Below, one piece after another: positions 8,681 through 15,341 of a stretch of DNA of 64,000 nt (within the stretch, counting starts at the first letter, position 1; every line of letters starts with the position of its first letter). Origin of the DNA: Bacillus sp. Marseille-Q3570. Lineage in GTDB: Bacteria > Bacillota > Bacilli > Bacillales > Fictibacillaceae. The notes under the pieces were generated by a model that worked only from the letters and a program-made list of their open reading frames with translations, made no database searches and was not told the DNA's origin. The stretch is taken from positions 17,957 to 81,956 of the forward strand of contig NZ_CAMGYZ010000019.1 in assembly GCF_946151055.1 (NCBI RefSeq), written 5' to 3'. A program made the position numbers and the translations under genes.

Positions 8681-9795
8681 ACCGTCACCTCTGTAATTTT
8701 TCTAGAACAAATATTACAATCTACCTTTTGTTTTTCCTCATACCAATTAATGGTTAGATTATTAAAGTCTAGTTCACCGGACTTATTGATTAATATTGGA
8801 GAAAATATTGGTGATAATACCTTAATTGCTTCCCAGGAATGAATAGAAGCTATTAAAGATGTTAGAGAAGATATACTACCGGCAGCTGGTGTATGTTTAT
8901 CAAACTTTAACTCTGTTAATTTACCTAAATCCCAATCTTTATTTTGATGTATACAACTCCAGCACATTGTCTTATGAGGAATAGTTGTGGTACCTAAGCG
9001 GCATATGTTTCCTCTATAGCCTATTCCATTAATATGGGGAACATTTTTTTCTATACAGTACTTGGATATAATCATACCTGTTGTATAAGCATTTGGTTGA
9101 TCTGAACAATTAATAACTAAATCTACATTTTCAGATATACATACAAGATCATTAGACTCATTAATGTATTCTTTTCTTTTTGTGATTTTAGCATTTGGGT
9201 TAATACTTCTTAATCTATTTGCTAACACATCCACTTTATAGTTACCTATATCATCTCTAAAATATAAAGCCTGTCTACTTAAATTTGAAATTGATATTAC
9301 ATCCGGATCAATAATTGTCATGTTTTCAATTCCTGATTGGACTAAATTATAGGCAATCCAGCTTCCTATAGCCCCAACTCCAACAATAGCAACATGTGAG
9401 TTTGATAATATTTCCTGAACATGGAACTCATTAAGTTTTGATGAGGAAAAATCACCAAAAAAGTTTACTTGTCTACATAAAAAATCTGTATCAATATTTG
9501 TTTGAGAATGTCCCGAAACTCGTTCGATAACGTTTAATTCTTCTAAAAAATCTATATGTTCTTGAATTTCTGGGATAGTTAACTTGGGGTATTCATTAGT
9601 TAGCGTTTTATATATATTATCTAAATCACAGGAATCACCAATTAATTCGACTAATTTTAGGGAAATTTGATCGACTTCAATAACTAGTTCCTTGTGTTCA
9701 TTTAAAAAAATGATATGTAATTCATCCTTAGAGCTATTTATAAGTAATTTTACTGAATTTTTAAATTTATAATGTTTCAACTCTGTTACCACCAA
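8677..9795 (-). CDS. MccB/ThiF-like E1 enzyme with N-terminal peptide-binding-type domain
   Basis: A 372-aa protein. Residues about 1-95 resemble the small winged-helix (PqqD/RRE-like) domain that clamps precursor peptides. Residues about 105-372 are a ThiF/E1 adenylation domain: ATP-binding GVGAIG (139-144), Asp163 in IIDPD, NLSRQ (171-175), and Zn-binding pairs CWSC (278-281) and CNIC (360-363). MccB, which adenylates the C-terminus of the microcin C heptapeptide, has this layout and about this length. Predicted role: ATP activation of a peptide C-terminal carboxylate, here probably of the 19-aa peptide at 10143-10202. The start is uncertain. TTG 9795 overlaps the ACP gene by 29 nt; TTG 9780 is an alternative. 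Confidence 0.75.
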   Translation of the reverse strand: MVVTELKHYKFKNSVKLLINSSKDELHIIFLNEHKELVIEVDQISLKLVELIGDSCDLDNIYKTLTNEYPKLTIPEIQEHIDFLEELNVIERVSGHSQTNIDTDFLCRQVNFFGDFSSSKLNEFHVQEILSNSHVAIVGVGAIGSWIAYNLVQSGIENMTIIDPDVISISNLSRQALYFRDDIGNYKVDVLANRLRSINPNAKITKRKEYINESNDLVCISENVDLVINCSDQPNAYTTGMIISKYCIEKNVPHINGIGYRGNICRLGTTTIPHKTMCWSCIHQNKDWDLGKLTELKFDKHTPAAGSISSLTSLIASIHSWEAIKVLSPIFSPILINKSGELDFNNLTINWYEEKQKVDCNICSRKITEVTV

Positions 9796-10054
9796 TTTGA
9801 TAATTTGCCTCTATATATTTTGCTATTGACGAAATTGATTTCATAGCCTCAAAATCTTGAAACTTATCTGGAAATTCTATCCCAAGTTCTTCCTCAAAAT
9901 TTATAAATAACTCAGTGACATCTAAAGAGTCTAAATCCTCAACATCAAGAATTCTTTTTTGTATTGATAAATCATCTGGCATTTCAATTGCTCGATCGGT
10001 GAGAAATTCTTGGAATTTTTTAAATAGTATATTCTCTAATTCATTAAGATTCAT
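9767..10054 (-). CDS. Acyl/peptidyl carrier protein
   Basis: A 95-aa acidic, helical protein with the phosphopantetheine attachment motif DSLD (Ser43) in VEDLDSLDVTELFINFEEELGIEFPD, the hallmark of ACPs. AAGGAAGGGA precedes the ATG. It lies between the short peptide gene and the E1 gene. A discrete ACP beside an MccB-like E1 and an acyltransferase suggests thioester-bound acyl (or peptidyl) transfer in product assembly. It is not the housekeeping AcpP, which would be linked to fabG/fabF and rnc. Confidence 0.85.
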   Translation of the reverse strand: MNLNELENILFKKFQEFLTDRAIEMPDDLSIQKRILDVEDLDSLDVTELFINFEEELGIEFPDKFQDFEAMKSISSIAKYIEANYQIGGNRVETL

Positions 10055-10079
10055 ATTATATCCCTTCCTTTTGTTTAAA

Positions 10080-10110
10080 GGCCAGAAAAAATAAAATATT
10101 TTTTCTGGCC
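10080..10110 (-). terminator. Hairpin between peptide gene and ACP gene (attenuator-like)
   Basis: A perfect 13-bp inverted repeat (10080-10092 with 10098-10110) with a 5-nt loop. On the minus strand it follows the peptide gene and has only a weak T-tract, so partial termination is likely: much peptide mRNA, less enzyme mRNA, as is common in peptide antibiotic operons. Confidence 0.7.
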
Positions 10111-10142
10111 AATTTTTGTTTTAAGGTTCTAGTAAAATCTTA

Positions 10143-10202
10143 TTAGCAGTTATTGTTACAGCTTTGCTTTTCACGTACGATAGACTTAAGTTTCATTTTC
10201 AT
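10143..10202 (-). CDS. Candidate precursor peptide, 19 aa
   Basis: The reading frame encodes MKMKLKSIVREKQSCNNNC. A perfect AGGAGG (10216-10211) stands 8 nt before the ATG, and an extended -10 sigma-A promoter lies upstream. It is the first gene of the operon and is followed by an attenuator-like hairpin. The N-terminal part is basic, and the C-terminus is the striking Cys-Asn-Asn-Asn-Cys. An MccB-like E1 acts on C-terminal carboxylates, so the final Cys (or the CNNNC unit) is the expected modification site. The gene was found by reading the sequence; no family is recognised. The Met at 10196 could also start the peptide. Confidence 0.7.
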   Translation of the reverse strand: MKMKLKSIVREKQSCNNNC

Positions 10203-10232
10203 GTAAATTACCTCCTAATATGTAGTCTTTTT

Positions 10233-10277
10233 GTACCGGTACGAGTCGATTGTAACATTAGCGGAATTTCCTAACAA
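10233..10277 (-). promoter_or_regulatory. Promoter and palindromic operator of the peptide operon
   Basis: Reading on the minus strand: TTGTTA (10277-10272), a 17-bp spacer, and TACAAT (10254-10249) preceded by TGT (extended -10). The perfect 10-bp palindrome GTACCGGTAC (10242-10233) falls at about the transcription start, where a repressor could bind. Confidence 0.6.
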
Positions 10278-10458
10278 ATACTTATTTTTACAAATATTGA
10301 TAATTGATACATAATACCTATTTAACGTTTTTGTTAGAATTAATATGTGTTAAACCCCAATACAAAGGGATTTTTTAACTTATTTCTATTATGATCAAGG
10401 TAATATAATAGGTTCAAAGCCCTTAATAGAAGGGATTTGCAAAAGGAGGAATATTATA

Positions 10459-10539
10459 GTGCATAATTCCATATTTAGTTATTTAGTCCTAGTAGCCAAA
10501 TTAAGAATTATGAATGAAATTTCAAGAAGGGGGACGTAA
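10459..10539 (+). CDS. Possible 26-aa peptide
   Basis: A GTG start follows AAAAGGAGGA (10441-10450) by 8 nt. The product is MHNSIFSYLVLVAKLRIMNEISRRGT by standard initiation, split here only by description: a hydrophobic start and a basic end. Its 3' end carries the ribosome binding site of the next, interrupted gene. It may be a leader peptide or a decayed gene. No homology is recognised. Confidence 0.35.
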   Translation: MHNSIFSYLVLVAKLRIMNEISRRGT

Positions 10540-10540
10540 C

Positions 10541-10720
10541 TTGAGTCGAACACTAGGTAGGTTTTAATTTACTTTAAGCCTTCTTTATCCTGATGATGAT
10601 TTTGGGTCAATATTTAAGCCCTCTGATCTAGGGGTTGATGAAATGATTCAAGTATTAGTTATCTCTTCTGCTTCTGCCTTTGGATGGGTCCTTGTAGAAA
10701 GAAAGTCTAAAAAGAAATAA
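10541..10720 (+). pseudogene. Small protein gene interrupted by in-frame TAA
   Basis: TTG at 10541 follows AAGGGGG and opens a frame that would run 59 codons to TAA at 10718, but TAA at 10565-10567 stops it after 8 codons. The downstream part reads FTLSLLYPDDDFGSIFKPSD, then LGVDEMIQVLVISSASAFGW and a basic tail KSKKK. One base change (for example CAA to TAA) would explain the break. Function unknown; the tail has one hydrophobic segment like other small proteins nearby. Confidence 0.5.
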
Positions 10721-10725
10721 TTTTA

Positions 10726-10752
10726 TTAAACAAACGGGGGTATAAATGGAAT
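10726..10752 (+). repeat. Short dispersed intergenic repeat (TTAA-n3-AAACGGGGG type)
   Basis: Starts TTAAACAAACGGGGG; related copies are at 13171-13200, 13702-13730 and 63847-63872, each directly after a gene. Confidence 0.55.
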
Positions 10753-10778
10753 GAGGTATAAGTATGGAGGGGATTAAT

Positions 10779-10985
10779 TTGAAATTTATTAGTTGGTTTG
10801 ATTGGATAACTCCCACTAATCCGTTTGCTTCATTATTTTTTGGGATCTTATTTACGGTGATTATTGGAATTACGGTTTGGGTGGAAACGAAAACAGCAAA
10901 AACTGTATTAGTAACAACAGTGACAGGGACGGTTGTATCAATACTTGGTGTGATGATTTTAAATTCAATCGGTTTCTATGCATAA
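10779..10985 (+). CDS. Small membrane protein, unknown function
   Basis: A 68-aa protein with two hydrophobic segments (about 18-36 and 46-65) and the N-terminus MKFISWFDWITPTNPFASLF. TTG 10779 is preferred over ATG 10764 because GGAGGGG (10767-10773) stands at ideal distance before it. A hairpin terminator follows at once. It belongs to the cluster of tiny membrane proteins at 10.4-14 kb. Confidence 0.6.
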   Translation: MKFISWFDWITPTNPFASLFFGILFTVIIGITVWVETKTAKTVLVTTVTGTVVSILGVMILNSIGFYA

Positions 10986-10995
10986 CTTCTTCAAG

Positions 10996-11032
10996 AAAAG
11001 GGGGCGATAATCTAAGAAGGATCGCCTCTTTT
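10996..11032 (+). terminator. Rho-independent terminator
   Basis: AAAAGGGGGCGAT pairs with ATCGCCTCTTTT across a 12-nt loop. Confidence 0.65.
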
Positions 11033-11107
11033 CGCTTAATATCTAATTATCGGGGAGTTTAATTGAATAAAGAATTATTTCGAAGTAATAAAGATTAGGG
11101 GGTATTG

Positions 11108-11350
11108 GTGATTTTTTTCAAGTTAGTTAAGAAATTCTTTTCTTCAAGAATGACTGTTGTGTTTGTCACCCCTGATGCTGGCGAATTTCTAAAAGCTAAA
11201 GAAAAGCTTGAGTCTATGGGTATTGTTGATTATAAAGTGGAAACAGGAGATAAAACCGCAATACAGTTTGCGGGTCCTGTTGTTCATAAGATTAAAGTAT
11301 TTAATAAGGATATCCCAAAAGCAAGAAAGGTTCTAAGCCAATCTAAATAG
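11108..11350 (+). CDS. Small soluble protein, unknown
   Basis: An 80-aa protein. The core VVFVTPDAGEFLKAKEKLESMGIVDYKVETGD, then a beta-rich half, looks like a ferredoxin-like alpha/beta fold, similar in pattern to DUF2007-type putative signal-transducing proteins, but the similarity is only by eye. GTG 11108 is chosen because AGGGGG ends 5 nt before it; TTG 11105 would be too close. No partner is evident. Confidence 0.5.
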   Translation: MIFFKLVKKFFSSRMTVVFVTPDAGEFLKAKEKLESMGIVDYKVETGDKTAIQFAGPVVHKIKVFNKDIPKARKVLSQSK

Positions 11351-11473
11351 TTTACTACGTAAACGAGGGTGATAAATTAATCGTCCTAATTTGTATTTTT
11401 CTGGTAGGACTATTAACGATGGGTGTTGAAGAAGGTATTTGTTTCGTCAATTAATAGTAGGGAGAGGATTTAA

Positions 11474-12484
11474 TTGACTTCAAAAATCATCTTTTCATCT
11501 AACAAATTAGGTGTGATAACCAATGATCAATTACAGTCAATGCTGGATAAATTTAATTTAGGAAGGCTTATCTCTTCAAGAAATACAGAACAGGGTGTAA
11601 TGAAACAAACAAGATTTGTTTTTTCAACTGAAGGAGAGTTCGTCTTCAAAGGAAATCCATTGTACCCTGGACAATTGATAGAAGAAAAGTTTTTTGTAGA
11701 AGAATTACGTAAACAGACAAATGTTAACGTCCCTACTCCTTACCTTTTAGATGATTCAGATGATATTTTTGGCTGGAATTATTCATTAATGCCTCGCCTA
11801 CCAGGAATGCATCTAAATTCAAAGCAACTATCAAGTAATTTAAAACGACAAGACAAGTTTAAAATTGCGGGCTTAATTGCAGAAGCCCTTCTTGATTTTC
11901 ATAGTTGGAAAGGAAGTCAATATGGTGATCTAGATACTAAAGACTTAACTATACTTCCTTTTGAAGGATCATATGCTACTTGGCTTTATAATAGGATTAG
12001 GTATTGGTTTAATGATGCCAAGAAGTACTCCCAAATAACTACTGAAGACGTTGAATGGGTAGAAGCTATATTGGAAAATGCAAAATGTACATTTGAAGAT
12101 CTATCTTCACCTACCTTTGTAATGGGAGATTTCAAACCAGGAAATTTTTTAGTAAGCGGTGAATCTAATGAACTTCATATAAGTGGGGTATTCGATTTTA
12201 CCAACGCTTATTTTGGTGATCCGATCTCCGATTTGATCAAGATGATAACGATATATATTGATAAGGATGAAATAGAGGTAACAAAGCATTTATTATCTCA
12301 TTATTTGGGTGGATCAGTGGAAAAAGAAGGATACAGACAAAGATTACAAGTACATATGCTCCACCAAAGAATCTTGGATTGGGGATGTGCAAAGGCAATA
12401 GGGAAGGTTACGTGGGATGAGGATCTTCCATTCTCTGACTGGGCAGCGAGATACACAGATACTGTGGCAAAGCTGATCGATTGA
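11474..12484 (+). CDS. Aminoglycoside phosphotransferase (APH) family protein
   Basis: A 336-aa soluble kinase-fold protein. FVMGDFKPGNFLV (about residues 215-227) is the Brenner-type catalytic loop (usual H-G-D-x-x-x-x-N), and FDFTNAYFGDPISDL is the Mg-binding D-F/W-E-x-A-x-x-G-D-P-x-x-D-L block. The catalytic His of HGD is replaced by Met, but the Asp is kept. The family phosphorylates aminoglycosides, homoserine, choline or other small alcohols; the real substrate cannot be told. GGGAGAGG precedes the TTG start. It lies downstream of the peptide locus but on the opposite strand, so a self-resistance role is only speculation. Confidence 0.75.
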   Translation: MTSKIIFSSNKLGVITNDQLQSMLDKFNLGRLISSRNTEQGVMKQTRFVFSTEGEFVFKGNPLYPGQLIEEKFFVEELRKQTNVNVPTPYLLDDSDDIFGWNYSLMPRLPGMHLNSKQLSSNLKRQDKFKIAGLIAEALLDFHSWKGSQYGDLDTKDLTILPFEGSYATWLYNRIRYWFNDAKKYSQITTEDVEWVEAILENAKCTFEDLSSPTFVMGDFKPGNFLVSGESNELHISGVFDFTNAYFGDPISDLIKMITIYIDKDEIEVTKHLLSHYLGGSVEKEGYRQRLQVHMLHQRILDWGCAKAIGKVTWDEDLPFSDWAARYTDTVAKLID

Positions 12485-12626
12485 TCCATTTAGATGACTT
12501 TGTTATAACGTTCGTAATCCGTTATCGGGGGCGATTCAGGCATAAGCTGCTGCTCCCATTACATAACAGTTGAGCAGGATTCTGGAATAAAACTTTCTGG
12601 ATTTTGAAATGGAGGGGATAAGGGAA

Positions 12627-12848
12627 ATGAATAAAACTATTATTAAAGGTTTTATCAGTTTTATAGTAGGGACAACTATATTTTTCTGCTTATTCTTTAT
12701 AAGTGAATTTAAAGATATTTTTGAGATGGCTATATGGGGAATGGTTTCAAGCGTTTTAGGTTATATTTTTATTTCTTCATTAATTATGTCTGACAAAGAA
12801 ACCGAAAACTTTGAGGAGAAGATTAATGACACTATTTTTAAGAAATAA
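12627..12848 (+). CDS. Small membrane protein
   Basis: A 73-aa protein with two transmembrane segments (about 8-26 and 35-55) and an acidic/basic tail (KETENFEEKINDTIFKK). ATG 12627 is chosen over 12609 because GGAGGGGATAAGGGAA precedes it. The same 15-mer found at 5953 (ATTCTGGAATAAAAC) lies just upstream at 12579-12593. Function unknown. Confidence 0.55.
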   Translation: MNKTIIKGFISFIVGTTIFFCLFFISEFKDIFEMAIWGMVSSVLGYIFISSLIMSDKETENFEEKINDTIFKK

Positions 12849-12909
12849 AAGTCTTATACCTTAGTCCACTTAAGGGTGATTTCATTAAAAATTTTAAGTA
12901 AATAGTGAG

Positions 12910-13167
12910 GTGAAAACTGTGAGAACGGTTTTTGATTTTATTTTTGGATTATTTATAGGAGTAAGTCCTGATGAAATACAATTTCAACGTAATGTAAAAA
13001 ATCTCAGAAAAGAAAAATGGTTCAATGATTTATATGGAAATGCATTCGTATATGAACAAATTACACAGAACGGAAAAGTAAGAAAGTATTTATCTCAAAA
13101 GAATATAGTTAATAAGATTAAAAATGATAAGAAAGAGAAAGATATGTTCTTAAATATGGTTAATTAA
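12910..13167 (+). CDS. Small basic protein, unknown
   Basis: An 85-aa protein: short hydrophobic N-terminus (VFDFIFGLFIGVSP), then a strongly basic, polar body with many Lys and Asn (for example VKNLRKEKWF and VNKIKNDKKEKD). The start is GTG 12910 or GTG 12919; GTGAGG stands better for the second. No family is recognised. Confidence 0.5.
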   Translation: MKTVRTVFDFIFGLFIGVSPDEIQFQRNVKNLRKEKWFNDLYGNAFVYEQITQNGKVRKYLSQKNIVNKIKNDKKEKDMFLNMVN

Positions 13168-13170
13168 TTG

Positions 13171-13200
13171 TTAAGCAAACGGGAGCATTTCTTTAATATT
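13171..13200 (+). repeat. Short dispersed intergenic repeat
   Basis: TTAAGCAAACGGGAGCA followed by TTTCTTTAATATT; same family as 13702-13730. Confidence 0.6.
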
Positions 13201-13234
13201 AAGGACCTATATAAAAATAACGAGGAGATAACAT

Positions 13235-13399
13235 ATGTTACTAACATTATTAAGCTATTTTATTATTCTTTTCATTGTGGCTAGACTTATAAGCCTTTCA
13301 AGTTATATTAATTGGATGCCGACTATAAAAACAACAATTAAACACGATGTTATTGTTGCGCTTGCTTTTTCTTTATTTTTCTCTTTTACAATGGGCTAA
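13235..13399 (+). CDS. Small membrane protein, 54 aa
   Basis: Too short for usual gene calling. ATG 13235 follows CGAGGAGA by 5-6 nt. The product has two hydrophobic stretches (LLTLLSYFIILFIVARLISL and VIVALAFSLFFSFTMG) joined by a short polar segment. It is one of a row of tiny membrane proteins here, and its function is unknown. Confidence 0.55.
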   Translation: MLLTLLSYFIILFIVARLISLSSYINWMPTIKTTIKHDVIVALAFSLFFSFTMG

Positions 13400-13533
13400 A
13401 CAACCCTTTATTGAATGGTTGGTCTTTACTCCATAAAAGGGAGCTTTAACAGAAGTAATTTCAATAATACATATATCATTTTAAATATGTAAGTAAACTA
13501 ATAGGATTCGATATTAATGGGGGTATAGAGTCA

Positions 13534-13689
13534 GTGGAATTTTTTAGTGTTCTTTTCATTGTATTGATGATTTTTACAATTAGGTGGATTCGTCTTATAA
13601 AGATAAATTCTGATAAGCAAATAGAACAAAACCAAGAAATTATTAGCTTATTGAAAGTTCTTAATGAAGACGAGGATAAACGAGAATAA
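13534..13689 (+). CDS. Small membrane-anchored protein, 51 aa
   Basis: GTG 13534 follows GGGGGT. The product begins MEFFSVLFIVLMIFTIRWIR, a single transmembrane helix, followed by a charged cytoplasmic-type tail that may form a short coiled coil (KQIEQNQEIISLLKVLNEDE). The shape is like small phage-lysis-independent or YlaF/DUF-type anchors in Bacillus; function unknown. Confidence 0.5.
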   Translation: MEFFSVLFIVLMIFTIRWIRLIKINSDKQIEQNQEIISLLKVLNEDEDKRE

Positions 13690-13701
13690 AACGGCACCTT
13701 G

Positions 13702-13730
13702 TTAAAGAAACGGGGGCACTTCTTGAATAT
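13702..13730 (+). repeat. Short dispersed intergenic repeat
   Basis: TTAAAGAAACGGGGGCA followed by CTTCTTGAATAT; directly after the 51-aa gene. Confidence 0.6.
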
Positions 13731-13853
13731 GTATATGTCCGTTTTCCGAATTAGGGACAGATTCTGGAGGAAGGAAATCAGATAGTTCATCTTGAATTTG
13801 TAATTATGCCAGAAAAGGGAACTATGGTTAATTATGATTCGGAGGAAAGAGAA

Positions 13854-14006
13854 ATGGAATTAGAAGAAGTGAAAGATTTCTTAGGTTCGGCAATAAAATC
13901 CCAACACTGGCAGAAGAGAATAACTAGTTGCTTTGGGCTCTTCAATTTACCCTTGTTTAAGGATATAATACTTAGCACTATATACGAAGGAAAGGAGCAA
14001 ACATAA
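13854..14006 (+). CDS. Short ORF coupled to the SRPBCC gene
   Basis: ATG 13854 follows GGAGGAAAGA by 3-4 nt and gives 50 aa (MELEEVKDFLGSAIKSQHWQ and onward). Its TAA overlaps the next ATG (TAATG), so translation is coupled. ATG 13806 in the same frame is less likely. The product resembles no family that I recognise; it could be the remains of a regulator fused or linked to the SRPBCC protein. Confidence 0.4.
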   Translation: MELEEVKDFLGSAIKSQHWQKRITSCFGLFNLPLFKDIILSTIYEGKEQT

Positions 14007-14473
14007 TGTCAACCTCGAAAATTGTAACGAATGCAAAAGTAGAAATGCTTATTCGAAAACCGGTTAATAAGGTGTTTGAGGCTTTTATCGACCCTGAGAT
14101 AACTACGAAATTTTGGTTCACTAAAAGTAGCGGAAGATTAGAGCAGGAAAAGCGAATCCGTTGGGACTGGGAGATGTATGGTGTCGGTGCTGATCTTGTT
14201 GTAAAAGCGATTGAGGAAAACAAACGAATCCTTATTGAATTTGATGACAACACAACGGTCGAGTGGATTTTTACACCTCGTGCAGAGAACGAAACGTTTG
14301 TTACAATTACTAATGCAGGGTTTCAGGGAGAACGGGAAGAGATCGTAAATCAAGTTATTGATTCCACAGGAGGATTTACGATTGTACTTTGCGGATTGAA
14401 AGCGTTTCTAGAACACGGTATTGTTTTGAATCTAGTGGCCGACAAGTTCCCTGATGCTAACGTCAACCAATAA
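14006..14473 (+). CDS. SRPBCC/AHSA1-family protein
   Basis: A 155-aa START/Bet v 1-like fold protein. VEMLIRKPVNKVFEAFIDPEITTKFWFTKS is the usual first strand and helix of AHSA1 homologues, and NQVIDSTGGFTIVLCGLKAFLEHG is the long C-terminal helix. Members bind hydrophobic ligands; many in Bacillus have no known role and sit beside small regulators. Two relatives occur here, an intact one at 39783 and a truncated one at 50555. Confidence 0.8.
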   Translation: MSTSKIVTNAKVEMLIRKPVNKVFEAFIDPEITTKFWFTKSSGRLEQEKRIRWDWEMYGVGADLVVKAIEENKRILIEFDDNTTVEWIFTPRAENETFVTITNAGFQGEREEIVNQVIDSTGGFTIVLCGLKAFLEHGIVLNLVADKFPDANVNQ

Positions 14474-14862
14474 AATTCGCTTTAACGGCAGTCCGAACTC
14501 CCTAGGGTTGAACTGCTAATTTTTTTGGCATGTTTGTAAACAGCTCAGACCGTAGCAGCAACAATCCTAAAGGTAGAGGTAGGATACAATTTTGAATAAT
14601 GATCAAGGCTTAAATATAAAATAGGAAACCTATTGGTTCATCATAATAGTAAAAAGAATAATCTTTGAACATGATTACTTTGTTCAATATAAGGGGCCGT
14701 TGATCTAACAAAGGATAACGCCTTTTTTTGCTTGATATCCAACTATTGTGCAGGATTTTGGAAAAGTTTGCTACCATAATACGTATTTCTGCTTTGTAAA
14801 AGTTTTGGAGATAAAATCAAGCCAGCTTGTTCTAATGACTAGAATAGCTGGCTTGATTTTTA
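14474..14862 (+). other. Intergenic region without a supported gene
   Basis: It contains a probable terminator (AAGGGGCCGTT...AACGCCTTTTTTT, about 14691-14729) and the strong 15-bp hairpin of the HxlR gene (14813-14860). Nothing else is recognised. Confidence 0.6.
14813..14860. terminator. Bidirectional terminator, 15-bp stem
   Basis: AAAATCAAGCCAGCT (14813-14827) pairs with AGCTGGCTTGATTTT (14846-14860); both sides carry A/T runs. It serves the HxlR gene on the minus strand. Confidence 0.85.
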
Positions 14863-15192
14863 TCATTTTTCCTTTTCCCATCTTTGTCTCCAATTGCGCA
14901 TTTCAATCAATACACTTTGAAAATCTTTTCCTTTTGTTGTTAAAGAATATTCCACTGTTACAGGAACGGTTGGAAACACTTTACGTTGAATCATACCGTT
15001 CTGTTCCAAGTGGCGCAGGGTATCAGTTAACGATTTTGTATTAATATTATCCAAATTCCTTCGTAATTCATTAAATCGCTGTGAGTCTTTATACAATTCT
15101 GCAAGGACCAAAAAAGCCCATTTTCCACCTAAAATTTGTAATACATCGCCAACCGCAAACCAACATTTCTTTTCATCTGGAGATGTTTTCAT
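14863..15192 (-). CDS. HxlR-family transcriptional regulator
   Basis: A 109-aa winged-helix protein. CWFAVGDVLQILGGKWAFLVLAEL and RFNELRRNLDNINTKSLTDTLRHLEQNGMI are the diagnostic HxlR blocks, and Cys10 occupies the place of the redox-sensing Cys in YodB/HypR-type members. It is divergent from a DHA2 efflux gene 149 bp away, which it probably represses until a thiol-reactive compound or drug is present. Confidence 0.88.
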   Translation of the reverse strand: MKTSPDEKKCWFAVGDVLQILGGKWAFLVLAELYKDSQRFNELRRNLDNINTKSLTDTLRHLEQNGMIQRKVFPTVPVTVEYSLTTKGKDFQSVLIEMRNWRQRWEKEK

Positions 15193-15214
15193 AATAATCC
15201 CCTTCCACTTTAAA

Positions 15215-15233
15215 AAATAAAGTAAGTTTATTT
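15215..15233. promoter_or_regulatory. Candidate HxlR operator
   Basis: Inverted repeat AAATAAA-GTAAG-TTTATTT between the HxlR gene and the efflux gene, 22 bp before the regulator start. Confidence 0.4.
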
Positions 15234-15341
15234 ATTGAAACAATATATATAAAAATTGCCTTCTTTAAATAATACACTTACCTGATTACAATAACAATGT
15301 ACCCGCCTTATAAAAATAAAAAGATAGGAGAGAAAAATAAT

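Noticed and set aside
11474..12484. APH-like kinase as self-resistance gene of the peptide locus
   Set aside because: Opposite strand, separate transcription and several genes between; no evidence beyond distance.
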